NCBI RefSeq assembly: GCF_900078705.1
Contig: NZ_FKIF01000006.1
Span: 124,001 to 188,000 of the forward strand
Source of the DNA: Bordetella ansorpii
Lineage (GTDB): Bacteria; Pseudomonadota; Gammaproteobacteria; Burkholderiales; Burkholderiaceae_B
Length of the DNA stretch: 64,000 bases
Direction: 5' to 3'
Notes under the pieces: generated by a model
What the model was told of the DNA's origin: nothing
The model's database searches: none
The model's input: only the letters and a program-made list of their open reading frames with translations
Program-made: the position numbers and the translations under genes
Shown: one piece after another, positions 25,859 to 33,406 of the stretch
How the letters are laid out: each line of letters starts with the position of its first letter
Position numbering within the stretch: position 1 is the first letter of the stretch

Positions 25859-26509
25859 TCAAGCCGCCACCGCTTCCGGCGTCCAAATCTTGGCCGGATA
25901 GGGATAGGCGGTGAGCGCGTCACTGCGGATCAGGGAGCCCAGCGCCAAGCTCAGCGCCGGCACGTCGATGGCGAGCCGATGGCCTTCCAGCGGCCCGAGG
26001 GCGGACGGAAGGCGGGCCAGCATCTCGCGGCTTTGCAGCAGTTCCAGCACGGTCTCGCGCCAGTGGTCGAGCAGCGGCAACGGGCAGGTGTCCCGCACCA
26101 GCATCCACAGGCGGTCAAGCCGGTGGGCGCTGTCACGTGGCAGCAGTGCCAATGCGCTGGCGTTGGCCTTGTCGGGCTTGACGCAGCGCCGGTCGAACAG
26201 CCACACGTTGGACAGCGAACCGAACAGCGTTCGCCGGTAGGCGCGCGTGATGCGCTTTTCCAGGCGATCGACGTTGCCGATGAATACCGGGACGCTGCCG
26301 CCCTGGTCGGTGATGACGTGGAACTGGTCCAGTCCCTGCTCGTCGCGCCCGAGGGTCAGGCGTGCAAGGAACTGCTGGACGGCGGTGTCGCGCGCCCAGA
26401 TGGACAGGAAGATCAGGTTGCCCTGGTCATCGCCGACGCAAGCGTCGGCCATAACGTCCGGGCATTCGTCGATGTGGAACAGCGTGGTGGATGAAGTGTG
26501 TGCGTGCAT
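25859..26509 (-). CDS. Conserved ICE protein, 216 aa, function unknown
   Basis: Starts MHAHTSSTTLFHID at 26509 behind a GAGGACACCACC leader. The middle contains WLFDRRCVKPDKA and LPLLDHWRETVLELL, with no catalytic motif I recognise and no signal or membrane segment, so it is cytoplasmic. Upstream extensions of the frame are Arg/Pro-rich and not used. Gene order beside the methyltransferase and DUF3275 genes is usual for this ICE family. I do not recognise a named domain. Confidence 0.75.
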   Translation of the reverse strand: MHAHTSSTTLFHIDECPDVMADACVGDDQGNLIFLSIWARDTAVQQFLARLTLGRDEQGLDQFHVITDQGGSVPVFIGNVDRLEKRITRAYRRTLFGSLSNVWLFDRRCVKPDKANASALALLPRDSAHRLDRLWMLVRDTCPLPLLDHWRETVLELLQSREMLARLPSALGPLEGHRLAIDVPALSLALGSLIRSDALTAYPYPAKIWTPEAVAA

Positions 26510-26613
26510 GGTGGTGTCCTCGATGAAATGAGGGGCAGCACCGCCCGCAGGGGCAGCGAATGCCCCGTTAGGGATGAAGGAATGCGGATAAGGTGTTCGA
26601 TCCGCTTGGGCGT

Positions 26614-26955
26614 TCAGAACGTCTGTTCGGTGAACGAGCCGTCGGCCTGATGCTTGACTACACGGTTGCCAACGTTGCCCTCGCAGTCCTGTTGGACTTC
26701 GGTGAACATGCTTTCGGGCACGTCGATGTGGAAATGGCGCAGGACCACTCGGTAGTAGTCCAGGTAGTGGTTGAACGGGTCGCTCTCGTGCAGGTTGCTG
26801 TACAAGAAGTCGTCGCTCTCGACCTTCGCGGTATCGTCGATCAGCTCGGCCGGCTTTTCGATGAATAGGAAGAAGTAATTTGCCGGCCGGTCCCAGCCCA
26901 GTACGACGGTGATGGGAAAGCCCTTGTGAACGGTGTCGAAGTAGTGCCGACTCAT
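26614..26955 (-). CDS. Small ICE protein, 113 aa, function unknown
   Basis: Begins MSRHYFDTVHKGFPITVVLGWDR at 26955 after a GAGGACATCACC leader. It has a beta-rich N-terminal half (ANYFFLFIEKP) and an acidic helical middle. No membrane segment, cysteines are few, no known motif. The leader (26960-27010) contains a GGGGCAGCACC-type repeat similar to those before neighbouring genes. Real coding potential is supported by codon periodicity and by the proper ribosome site, function is open. Confidence 0.7.
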   Translation of the reverse strand: MSRHYFDTVHKGFPITVVLGWDRPANYFFLFIEKPAELIDDTAKVESDDFLYSNLHESDPFNHYLDYYRVVLRHFHIDVPESMFTEVQQDCEGNVGNRVVKHQADGSFTEQTF

Positions 26956-27057
26956 GGTGATGTCCTCGGTGAATCGGAAACAGCACCGCCCCTGAGGCAG
27001 GTGCTGCCCCAAGGGGTGGAGAAAAGCCGCGCAAGCGGCGATGACGTGTGCCGGACC

Positions 27058-27384
27058 TCAATAGTCCGAATCGCAACCGGACGGGCAATAACCCAGTTCG
27101 ATTCCGTGCGAGCAGTAGCCGTTTTCGGCGTTCCAGTCCTGGGTTTCCTGCCTTTCGGCCGGTGTGGCGTAGCCCCATTCCTGTGCGATCTGCAGCGCCT
27201 GTGCGCGTTGCTCTTCCGGCAATCGACTGGCTTGCGCGTCGATCTCCGAACTGAAAAGCGTGACCCAGTGGTCCCAGGACAGGCCACAACCACGCTGGGC
27301 GTGCTCGGCGGCTGTCTTGCAAACAGCTCGCCACGCGGGTTCACCCAGCGAAGAACGGGGTGTATCGCAATCGATGGTGGACAT
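27058..27384 (-). CDS. Small cysteine-containing ICE protein, 108 aa
   Basis: Starts MSTIDCDTPRSSLGEPAW at 27384 with the ribosome site GGAGGTCTCC. The C-terminus has CSHGIELGYCPSGCDSDY, a cluster of three cysteines and a histidine that could bind a metal. Otherwise helical (SSEIDAQASRLPEEQRAQALQ). No family name can be given. A longer frame upstream runs through the leader hairpin and is unlikely. Confidence 0.7.
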   Translation of the reverse strand: MSTIDCDTPRSSLGEPAWRAVCKTAAEHAQRGCGLSWDHWVTLFSSEIDAQASRLPEEQRAQALQIAQEWGYATPAERQETQDWNAENGYCSHGIELGYCPSGCDSDY

Positions 27385-27478
27385 GATGGAGACCTCCAGA
27401 AGAAAGCCGGGGGCCTCCCCGCATAGGGAAAGAGCCCCGGCGGGTGGATGAAGAACACCGCGCATGCGGTGTCTGCGA

Positions 27479-28168
27479 TCACGCAGGTTGCAGTTCGGCC
27501 TGGCGGCTCCACTCCTGCGTTTTGAAGTCCAGCGCGTAGCCCAGATCGCCCAGGCGGGCGATCTGCGCGCGCAGGGCGCGGCGGTCGATGGTCGAATCCA
27601 ATTTCACGGAATCGCCCAGCGGCCAGAGCAAGCCGAACAAAGCAACGTCGCCCTCTTCGGTGCTGCCAGGGGCAGCCGCCGCAGCGGGCGTCGGTGCATC
27701 CACACCGAAGGGCGTGGTATCGACCAGCGGGTCCGCCGAGGCCTGCACGGGTGCGGGCTTGGCGGGTCTGGAGGCCTTGGCGGGCTTGGCCGGCGTTTCC
27801 GCAGGCTGCGTCCCCAGCTCTTCATCGAGTGGATCGACTTCCTGGGTGGCGAAGCTGCGGGCCTCATCACGACTCAGTTTGTCGATGCCGTTGAGCGTCA
27901 TGCCGTCGAGGTTTGCGCGCACTTCAAACCGCGCGCCGCCCGCGACCGGATAGGACTTCGCGAAGATGTAGCGAATGACGAAATCCCCGTCGTACTTTCC
28001 TTCGGGGTACTGCTCCAACTCCGCGTCTTTAACCGCGAACTCGCCGATGGGGGTAGAAAGGCGCCCAACCGTGAACGGGCCGTTCTTGCCCCGGATGGTC
28101 CGCAACGTGAGCTGGCCCGGGACGACGATGGGTAGGGCTGATCTCGTAGGTGCCGATGTGGCTGCCAT
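27479..28168 (-). CDS. DUF3275 family ICE protein
   Basis: 229 residues. The N-terminal domain (LPIVVPGQLTLRTIRGKNGPF ... FVIRYIFAKSYPV, shown in parts) is the DUF3275 fold found in nearly all ICEs of this family; the middle is a low-complexity Pro/Ala/Lys linker (about 115-165) and the C-terminus a helical segment rich in Asp/Arg. Start ATG at 28168 follows CCAAGGAG. DUF3275 is close to single-strand-binding or phage-type replication factors in context, but its activity is not known. Confidence 0.85.
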   Translation of the reverse strand: MAATSAPTRSALPIVVPGQLTLRTIRGKNGPFTVGRLSTPIGEFAVKDAELEQYPEGKYDGDFVIRYIFAKSYPVAGGARFEVRANLDGMTLNGIDKLSRDEARSFATQEVDPLDEELGTQPAETPAKPAKASRPAKPAPVQASADPLVDTTPFGVDAPTPAAAAAPGSTEEGDVALFGLLWPLGDSVKLDSTIDRRALRAQIARLGDLGYALDFKTQEWSRQAELQPA

Positions 28169-28191
28169 GATGGTTCTCCTTGGACGAATAG

Positions 28192-28216
28192 GAAAAAGGC
28201 AAGGCCCCGTGAGGGG
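28192..28216 (-). repeat. Hairpin between STY4534 and DUF3275 genes
   Basis: GGCAAGGCCCC / GGGGCCGTGCC with a GTGA loop, one mismatch. Lies just past the STY4534 stop on the minus strand; a short T-rich stretch (CTTTTTCC) follows it, so it is a likely terminator. Confidence 0.6.
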
Positions 28217-28226
28217 CCGTGCCGGA

Positions 28227-29156
28227 TCAGAACGAAGCAGCCAATGCCGGCTCCTGCTCCTCGACTGCACATTCGGGCTCGCGCTCGGCGGGCTCGGCAG
28301 ATTGGTAGGAAACGGCGTCGGCGGCAGTGTCGATGGCGTTGGCGGCTTCGGACGCGGGTGCGTCCTCCGCTGGCGCTGCCTCGGCATGCGCCTGGCTCGT
28401 CGGATAGACCTGGGTGCCGTCGATCTTGATCAGACCGATGTGGACCAGCGTCGATTCCAGGCTTGCGGCCGGTTCCCCAGCGTGCTCGCCCTTGGTGCGG
28501 ATGTACGGATCGATCTTCATGTCGTTCAGACGAAAGGCGATCAGCACCTTGCGATCCCCTTCGATGGCCTGCACGCATCGGCGAACCAGATGCTCGGCTT
28601 CAGGGGTGGCGACGATCGTGTCGAAGTACCGATATTCCGGTTCATCGACAGGTCCGGCCAGCGCGGCGATGGAGCACGACAGGAACGGGTCACCATCCTT
28701 GGGGGTGACGTCCTTCGGACGGTTGAGGTAGCCGATGCCACGGGTGATCAACTCGTGCTGCTCGATCGAAGCCAGTTCGGCCCGCTCGATCAGCTCGGCC
28801 TTGAGCAGTCGCGCCTTGAGGGATGCGGCGGCCTGGCCTTTCTGTTCGCCCTTGTCGCGGATGTAGGCATCGCCCCAGAGGTCGCCGAGGCGAAAGCGCA
28901 CCAGCGGTCGCTGCTTGGAATCGTCAACGCCGATGTAGCGCTGAACGAGCTTCTTGGCCTCGGCACCCGAGACCTTGACGTCGAAGTAGCGGTAGCTCGG
29001 GTCCCTGGCGGGGCCGACCAGCGCGGCGATGGTGCAGGCCAGGAAGGGCTGCGCACGGCGGCCGCCCCTGACGGGCACCTCACGGACACGCTGGAGGTAG
29101 CCGATGCCCGAGGTGTGGAGGTCGAAATACGATTTCTCGTTGGAAGTGGTGTTCAT
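28227..29156 (-). CDS. STY4534 family ICE protein with two DUF3577 domains
   Basis: 309 residues. Two tandem copies of the same domain are plain: residues about 10-117 (SGIGYLQRVREV ... CTIAALVGPARDPSYRYFDV) and about 131-244 (RGIGYLNRPKDV ... CSIAALAGPVDEPEYRYFDT), each ending in a YIR[DT]KGE box and an ASL helix. The C-terminal 60 residues are acidic and alanine-rich. STY4534 proteins are conserved in SPI-7-type elements and presumed to be replication or ssDNA-associated. The ATG at 29156 follows TATGGAGATTCACC. Structured RNA copy B lies in its leader. Confidence 0.88.
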   Translation of the reverse strand: MNTTSNEKSYFDLHTSGIGYLQRVREVPVRGGRRAQPFLACTIAALVGPARDPSYRYFDVKVSGAEAKKLVQRYIGVDDSKQRPLVRFRLGDLWGDAYIRDKGEQKGQAAASLKARLLKAELIERAELASIEQHELITRGIGYLNRPKDVTPKDGDPFLSCSIAALAGPVDEPEYRYFDTIVATPEAEHLVRRCVQAIEGDRKVLIAFRLNDMKIDPYIRTKGEHAGEPAASLESTLVHIGLIKIDGTQVYPTSQAHAEAAPAEDAPASEAANAIDTAADAVSYQSAEPAEREPECAVEEQEPALAASF

Positions 29157-29308
29157 GGTGAATCTCCATAGGGAAAAGCGGAGACACACCGAGCCCACGC
29201 ATGCGGGGAAAGGTGCGTAACCCCGCGGTGGGTTGATAAGGCGAAAGCATCCGCCACCAGGGACTGGTGGCCGCTCGCGGATGGATGCGGTGCGAGCTGG
29301 CTCGGTCA

Positions 29309-29383
29309 CGCAGTGGAAACTGCGCCGCAACCTCGAGGACCGATGGTTGCCTGGCATGTCGCTGACAGCGTCAGCAGGCATGG
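29309..29383 (-). ncRNA. Structured leader RNA, copy B
   Basis: Stem 1 CGCAGT/ACTGCG (29309-29324), stem 2 GCAACC/GGTTGC (29327-29350), stem 3 GCTGAC/GTCAGC (29361-29375) and the linker CTGGCATG. Stems 1-3 differ from copy A at paired positions with the pairing kept. On the minus strand it is 153 nt before the STY4534 start. Confidence 0.7.
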
Positions 29384-29476
29384 GGTCAGCATGGCCGGGC
29401 CTCGCGCGCGCGACAGCAATCAATTGGCACCCGCGCGTTTCCCTTTGTCCACGCAGCCCGGCTCAGCGCAAAAGAA

Positions 29477-29496
29477 AGCCCCCGGTGTGGGGGGCT
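29477..29496 (-). terminator. Terminator after the DUF3085 gene
   Basis: AGCCCCC / GGGGGCT stem followed on the minus strand by TTCTTTT, 27 bp past the gene's stop. Standard Rho-independent form. Confidence 0.8.
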
Positions 29497-29522
29497 GCGA
29501 GAGTCGAGTGGCGGTTGCCGCG

Positions 29523-29875
29523 CTATGCGGGAGGCACCACCTCCAGCGACAGATGTGTGGCGGTGGCCGACAGCATCAGGTCGTCTTCGGTGTGCAGGAT
29601 GCGCGTGAATACGCCGTCCTTCGGGTCGAAGTACTCCCCGAAGTCGTCGCCGCCCAGTTCGGCGCGCGCCAGTTCCCACCAGTCGTCGAACGGGTCGGTA
29701 TCCGGGTTGCAGCCGACGGCATAGGCCAGCAGCTTCACACGCCCATCCGGGCGGCGCTCTCCCTGCTCGGCGAGGAAGTACACGCCCTGGTCCTTGACCA
29801 GGATGACGCGGCATTGGCTGCGATGGCCTCGGTCAGCACGGGGCGCAGGTCGGAGCCTTTGAATCGCAGTGACAT
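29523..29875 (-). pseudogene. DUF3085 family ICE protein, frameshifted
   Basis: The ATG at 29875 opens MSLRFKGSDLRPVLTEAIA, the normal DUF3085 start, but the frame then degenerates into Ser/Thr/Arg. The family sequence resumes one frame over as CRVILVKDQGVYFLAEQGE through FDDWWELARAELGGDDFGEY to the stop at 29523. The span is 353 bp, one base short of a multiple of three, so a single-base deletion near 29813-29818 (GCAGCCAATGCC) explains it. Either a true inactivating deletion or a sequence error. The small soluble protein is a constant member of this ICE block, function unknown. Confidence 0.8.
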
Positions 29876-29906
29876 GGTTGAAATCTCCTATGTGGAATAG
29901 AGAAAA

Positions 29907-29934
29907 GGCCCTCCATCCGCATGGATGGAGGGCC
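29907..29934 (-). repeat. Strong hairpin in the leader of the DUF3085 gene
   Basis: Perfect 12-bp inverted repeat GGCCCTCCATCC / GGATGGAGGGCC, 4-base loop. On the minus strand it is followed by TTTTCTCTATTCC, so it may terminate the 270-aa gene's transcript or regulate the DUF3085 gene. Confidence 0.6.
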
Positions 29935-30016
29935 TGTGGGCACATGGCCCATGGGCGAAACTTCGTGGCGGGACCCACGGGTCAGCCGTAGAACCGGCAG
30001 GATTCAGTTTCCGGCG

Positions 30017-30829
30017 TCATGCCGGCACCGCCTGGCGCTGCCGGGTAGCCTTGGCGTCGATCACGCTCACATCGATCAGGCGCCAACGTCCGTCGTCGAT
30101 GAGTCGCTCCAGCACTTCGCCGAGCATGTCGAAATACACCTCGTCATGCCGATCGACCAATTCGCCGTCGCGATGCAGCTCCACCACGTAGGTGTCGCCG
30201 CCTCGGTCGTACAGCACCGTCACCCGGCCCTCGAACTTCGCGGTCGAGACCGTGAAGCTGATCGCCGGAGGCGTCTCGATGATCTTGGACGGCGTCGGAT
30301 CGACCCAGGTGAAATCCCGGGCACCCGCATCGACCAGCATGTGGGTGATGCGCCGGAAGCCATCGGGCGCCGGCATTTCCTCCAACTGCTGGATGAGCTG
30401 ACCCAGCTCCATGCACTGCGGCTCGGGAATGGGCAGCTTGGCCGGCGCGGAGCCGAGGATGTGCGTCTTGACGGTGTAGGGAATGCCGTCGGACGTCATC
30501 TCGGTGCGCTCTTCCGGCGTGTCCGCCCGCAGCCCATCGAAACGGCGCCGTGCGTAGGGTTGGACATGCACCTTGGCGCCTTCGTCGGGGACGGTGGTCA
30601 CCAGCTTGGAATCGAGCACAGCGAACTCGCTCGGCTTGAGCTTGACGACGATGGCATCGTCGGTGATGGCGACTACCTTCCCGTCGAAGGGCTGGGGGTC
30701 GACGGCGAAGCCCAATGTCGAAGATTGCGGCTGATCGTCGAACACGCGGTACTTGAACGACCGCACGTTGCGGGGCACGTGGCCTGCGACTAGCGAAGGC
30801 ATCATGGATTTGATGAGGGAACGGTCCAT
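30017..30829 (-). CDS. Conserved ICE protein, 270 aa, function unknown
   Basis: Starts MDRSLIKSMMPSLVAGHVPRN at 30829 with AAGGAGATTCCC before it. The middle (VTTVPDEGAKVHVQPYARRRFDG) and the C-terminal VELVDRHDEVYFDM-like stretch look like a globular soluble protein with an SH3-like beta segment in the first 80 residues (DGKVVAITDDAIVVKLKPSEFAV). This resembles KfrB-like domains of plasmids, but I am not certain. No signal peptide or membrane segment. Structured RNA copy C sits 105 nt upstream. Confidence 0.75.
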   Translation of the reverse strand: MDRSLIKSMMPSLVAGHVPRNVRSFKYRVFDDQPQSSTLGFAVDPQPFDGKVVAITDDAIVVKLKPSEFAVLDSKLVTTVPDEGAKVHVQPYARRRFDGLRADTPEERTEMTSDGIPYTVKTHILGSAPAKLPIPEPQCMELGQLIQQLEEMPAPDGFRRITHMLVDAGARDFTWVDPTPSKIIETPPAISFTVSTAKFEGRVTVLYDRGGDTYVVELHRDGELVDRHDEVYFDMLGEVLERLIDDGRWRLIDVSVIDAKATRQRQAVPA

Positions 30830-30933
30830 GGGAATCTCCTTGAGGAAGAAACAAGGGATTCCCCGCCCGCAAGGGAGAGGTCCCTTGTGGGTGGTGTGGA
30901 TGGACGCGGTACGTCCGTGGAAAACATCGACCA

Positions 30934-31006
30934 GCACGGCTTCCCGTGCTTGCAGCCTTGAAGGTCTTGGCTGCCTGGGCATGTGTCGGCAACGCCGACG
31001 AACATG
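30934..31006 (-). ncRNA. Structured leader RNA, copy C
   Basis: Stem 1 GCACGG/CCGTGC (30934-30949), stem 2 GCAGCC/GGCTGC (30952-30974), stem 3 GTCGGC/GCCGAC (30985-30999), and linker CTGGGCATG. Stem 3 has the pair order swapped relative to copy A (GCCGAC/GTCGGC), a clear compensatory change. Minus-strand leader of the 270-aa gene. Confidence 0.7.
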
Positions 31007-31091
31007 GGGCAAGAATGGCCCGGGAGTAAGCGGCCCGCTTGCAGGAAACGGCACCCCATCGCACCCGCTTTCCAGCGCTGCGGGCGAGAAA

Positions 31092-31111
31092 AAGCCCCTC
31101 GAAAGGGGCTT
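31092..31111 (-). terminator. Terminator after the 92-aa gene
   Basis: AAGCCCCT / AGGGGCTT stem with a short loop, followed on the minus strand by TTTCTC; 6 bp past the stop of the 31117-31395 gene. Confidence 0.8.
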
Positions 31112-31116
31112 GGGGG

Positions 31117-31395
31117 TCAGGCTTCGTACACGAAGTAGTGTTCTCGCTGACGCGGGAAGAACACGTGCTTCCACGTGTCGCCGCTTGTGTTGCCACCGTC
31201 GAATACGACCATTTCGTAGTCGTCAATGTCGGTGTCCACCAGATCGGCGCTGTCGATATGGCGCATGTGCAGCGTACCGCTCATGCGCTCGAACACCAGG
31301 ATCTGGCCGATGGCGTCGTCCTGGCTCATGGCGTTGACGCAGGCTCCAAGCTGATTCTCGAAGTCGGGCGTGGGCAAGATGAGATCGGGGAACAT
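31117..31395 (-). CDS. Small acidic ICE protein, 92 aa
   Basis: Starts MFPDLILPTPDFENQL at 31395. Acidic, with an alternating beta pattern (GQILVFERMSGTLHMRHIDSA) and a C-terminal WKHVFFPRQREHYFVYEA. No known motif. Weak ribosome site, but the frame is bounded by a proper terminator and codon use is as in the neighbours. Function unknown. Confidence 0.65.
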   Translation of the reverse strand: MFPDLILPTPDFENQLGACVNAMSQDDAIGQILVFERMSGTLHMRHIDSADLVDTDIDDYEMVVFDGGNTSGDTWKHVFFPRQREHYFVYEA

Positions 31396-31491
31396 GAGAT
31401 TGCTCCTATGGAATTGAACCAGCCCGGCTCCTGGTGGGAGGCGGGCTGGCATATGGGGGATAAAGGGGAAGGCTTGCGCGTCGCGTGTCTG

Positions 31492-32229
31492 CTAGGTCTC
31501 GGCCAGTGGCAAGCCCAGTAGCGCGGGTGCGTCGGCATCGAGGATGAGGATGCGCACATCTGCCTGGCCGGCCAGTTCAAGGATGTTCGCCAGGTCGTCA
31601 GGCATGCCCTTGTCGCGGTGCTCCTGTCGAAGCTGCTCAGCACTGATGCCCTCGGCATATTCCAGGTTCTTGTCTGTCCAGGGCGTGGAGATCAGCTTGA
31701 CGCCAATCGCCGGGCTGTACGGAACCCGAAAGGCGATGAACAGAAAAGCCTCCGGCGTGGCGAGGTCTGCCAGGTTGGCGAGGTACTGGCCGGTTTCCTG
31801 GCAGATGTGCGCGCTGCTGACTTCCCAGCACCGGCTGTAATAGCCGGTCTCGAAACTCAACCGCTGCACCACGTCTCGCGCGGCTTCGGCCGAATAGGTA
31901 TCACCGACATGGACCGGGCGGCCGTCGAGGTCGTCGCCATGGATGGCATAGACCACGGCGCCCACCACGCCTTCGCCGTTGATGCCTTCAACAGCATCAC
32001 ATTCAGCAATCAGCTCGTCGCTGATGGCGTCAGTGCCGCTTTTGATCAACGCGAAGTCGCTGGTGACGATGCAAGGCGATGAGATCAGGTCGTTGTCGGA
32101 AAGATGCGCTTGGCTCGTGTGGATGGATCGCCAGACATGCGGGCTTCCGTCCCCGTAGCAGATGCACAGCGTTCGGACGACTCTCAGATTCCAGTAGCCG
32201 CGTACAAAGGGATTGGGATTCTGGGTCAT
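31492..32229 (-). CDS. Conserved ICE protein, 245 aa (DUF5983-like C-terminus)
   Basis: Starts MTQNPNPFVRGYWNLRVVRT at 32229. The first 90 residues hold an SCIVTSDFALI-like beta domain; residues about 130-195 include YYSRCWEVSSAHICQETGQYL and AFRVPYSPAIGVKLISTPW; the end (DVRILILDADAPALLGLPL) is reminiscent of DUF5983 small proteins of plasmids. I cannot give a function. The gene has its own leader with a strong hairpin (32369-32400). Confidence 0.7.
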   Translation of the reverse strand: MTQNPNPFVRGYWNLRVVRTLCICYGDGSPHVWRSIHTSQAHLSDNDLISSPCIVTSDFALIKSGTDAISDELIAECDAVEGINGEGVVGAVVYAIHGDDLDGRPVHVGDTYSAEAARDVVQRLSFETGYYSRCWEVSSAHICQETGQYLANLADLATPEAFLFIAFRVPYSPAIGVKLISTPWTDKNLEYAEGISAEQLRQEHRDKGMPDDLANILELAGQADVRILILDADAPALLGLPLAET

Positions 32230-32368
32230 GGAATTTCTCCAGATTGAATAATGGAGCCAATTCCCGCCACCGGGAATTGAACCCCGGTGGGTTGAAAGTG
32301 GAAAAAGCGTCAGGCGGCACTGATCGAGGGCTTTGGGCCAATCGGCGCAGGCTGACGGAAGAAAAATC

Positions 32369-32400
32369 GAGGGACATGGCCGCGTGGACGCATGTCCCTC
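32369..32400 (-). repeat. Leader hairpin before the 245-aa gene
   Basis: Perfect 10-bp inverted repeat GAGGGACATG / CATGTCCCTC with a 12-base loop. On the minus strand it is followed by GATTTTTCTTCC, so it probably terminates the 130-aa gene upstream. Confidence 0.65.
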
Positions 32401-32442
32401 ATGGGCAGTGAACAAAAAGACGGTGGTATGCCGCAGACCGGC

Positions 32443-32835
32443 TCACCAACCGCTGTAGTTCACCAACAGATCGGCGATGACCTTGCGGCGTTGCAGATCG
32501 AGACCATCGAAGTCCGACAGTCCTTGGAAGTGGCAGCGCTTGAGCATGGCACCGCCCTCGCGCGCGTTGTAGAAGCTGAACATGGCGGACAGGAACATGC
32601 GTTCCCCGCTGCTCAGGACGCCGAGTGCGTCGTTGGCACGCAGCATGTCGGGACGCAGATCCCACTTGCTCTTGGCCTGGTTCAGGCCTTCGCGCGTGCC
32701 GTCGCCAAACCATTGCGGGCCTGCGATCTCGACGCCGCGCTTCCAGACCTCGAAGAAGGCTTGGGGCGCGGCGGCGAAATGCTGCTCTTCCCGCATGATC
32801 TGATCGACGACTTCCTGGGGCAAAAGCTGGTTCAT
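32443..32835 (-). CDS. Conserved ICE protein, 130 aa, function unknown
   Basis: Starts MNQLLPQEVVDQIMREEQHF at 32835. Mostly helical; notable stretches are SGERMFLSAMFSFYNAREGG and LDLQRRKVIADLLVNYSGW. These two are strongly conserved in ICEs of this family as I recall, where the protein is annotated hypothetical. No catalytic motif or signal sequence. Followed by the hairpin at 32369. Confidence 0.72.
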   Translation of the reverse strand: MNQLLPQEVVDQIMREEQHFAAAPQAFFEVWKRGVEIAGPQWFGDGTREGLNQAKSKWDLRPDMLRANDALGVLSSGERMFLSAMFSFYNAREGGAMLKRCHFQGLSDFDGLDLQRRKVIADLLVNYSGW

Positions 32836-32856
32836 GACGTGGTTCCTCCAGTTGGA

Positions 32857-33069
32857 TCAGGGTGTGGCGAGCTGGGACCCGCCGCCTCTTTCGAGGGCAC
32901 GTTGAGCCGCGGCATAGCTGCGGAAGTACTGGCAGGATTCCCGCGAAACGGGACCTTCTGTATCGCGCGTGCCGATGTAGTGGCCGGCGGCGCTATGCAG
33001 GATTTCGAGCGGCAGGAACTTGCCGCAATGGATCAAGGCCAACTGGCCGAAAGAGGCTTGCTGGGACGT
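32857..33069 (-). CDS. Small ICE protein, 70 aa, start codon replaced by ACG
   Basis: The coding block QASFGQLALIHCGKFLPLEIL ... RESCQYFRSYAAAQRALERGG (shown in parts) is clearly a real small ICE protein. No ATG, GTG or TTG lies at a sensible place: the consensus ribosome site AAGGAG (33077-33082) is followed at 7 bases by ACG at 33067-33069, where ATG would give MSQQASFGQ. Thus either initiation at ACG, or a start-codon mutation that silences the gene. The ORF continuing to 33270 crosses structured RNA copy D and is unlikely to be the native start. Confidence 0.6.
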   Translation of the reverse strand, partial: TSQQASFGQLALIHCGKFLPLEILHSAAGHYIGTRDTEGPVSRESCQYFRSYAAAQRALERGGGSQLATP

Positions 33070-33203
33070 GGACGGGCTCCTTGGAAAAAGCGGGGCCTCG
33101 TCCCTCACGGGATGGCAGCTCCCGCACGCGGTTGAGAAAAAAGCATCGGCGTCACGGGTGACGCGCGTCCGCAGACTCGATGCGATGGCGGACTGGCGGG
33201 TAG

Positions 33204-33273
33204 CGCGGAAAGAATCCGCGGCAGCCTGGAAACTCTGGCTGCTGGCATGGTGCTGACGAATCAGCGACACATG
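33204..33273 (-). ncRNA. Structured leader RNA, copy D
   Basis: Stem 1 CGCGGA/TCCGCG (33204-33220), stem 2 GCAGCC/GGCTGC (33221-33242), stem 3 GCTGA/TCAGC (33252-33265), linker TGGCATG and closing CATG. The most divergent copy, but pairing is kept in every stem. Minus-strand leader of the 70-aa gene, 135 nt before its start. Confidence 0.65.
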
Positions 33274-33358
33274 CGGGCAGCTTCATGCGCGAGGCGAGCC
33301 GCGTCAGCCGGAAATCGGCATTTGCAACAGCCCCGATTGGCGAACGCGGAAAAAAGAA

Positions 33359-33381
33359 AGCCCCGCAATAAGTGCGGGGCT
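33359..33381 (-). terminator. Terminator after the 103-aa gene
   Basis: AGCCCCGCA / TGCGGGGCT stem, 5-base loop, followed on the minus strand by TTCTTTTTTCC, 26 bp after the stop at 33407. Strong Rho-independent terminator. Confidence 0.85.
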
Positions 33382-33406
33382 GTCAGGAGGATGAGGCGAA
33401 ACTGGG

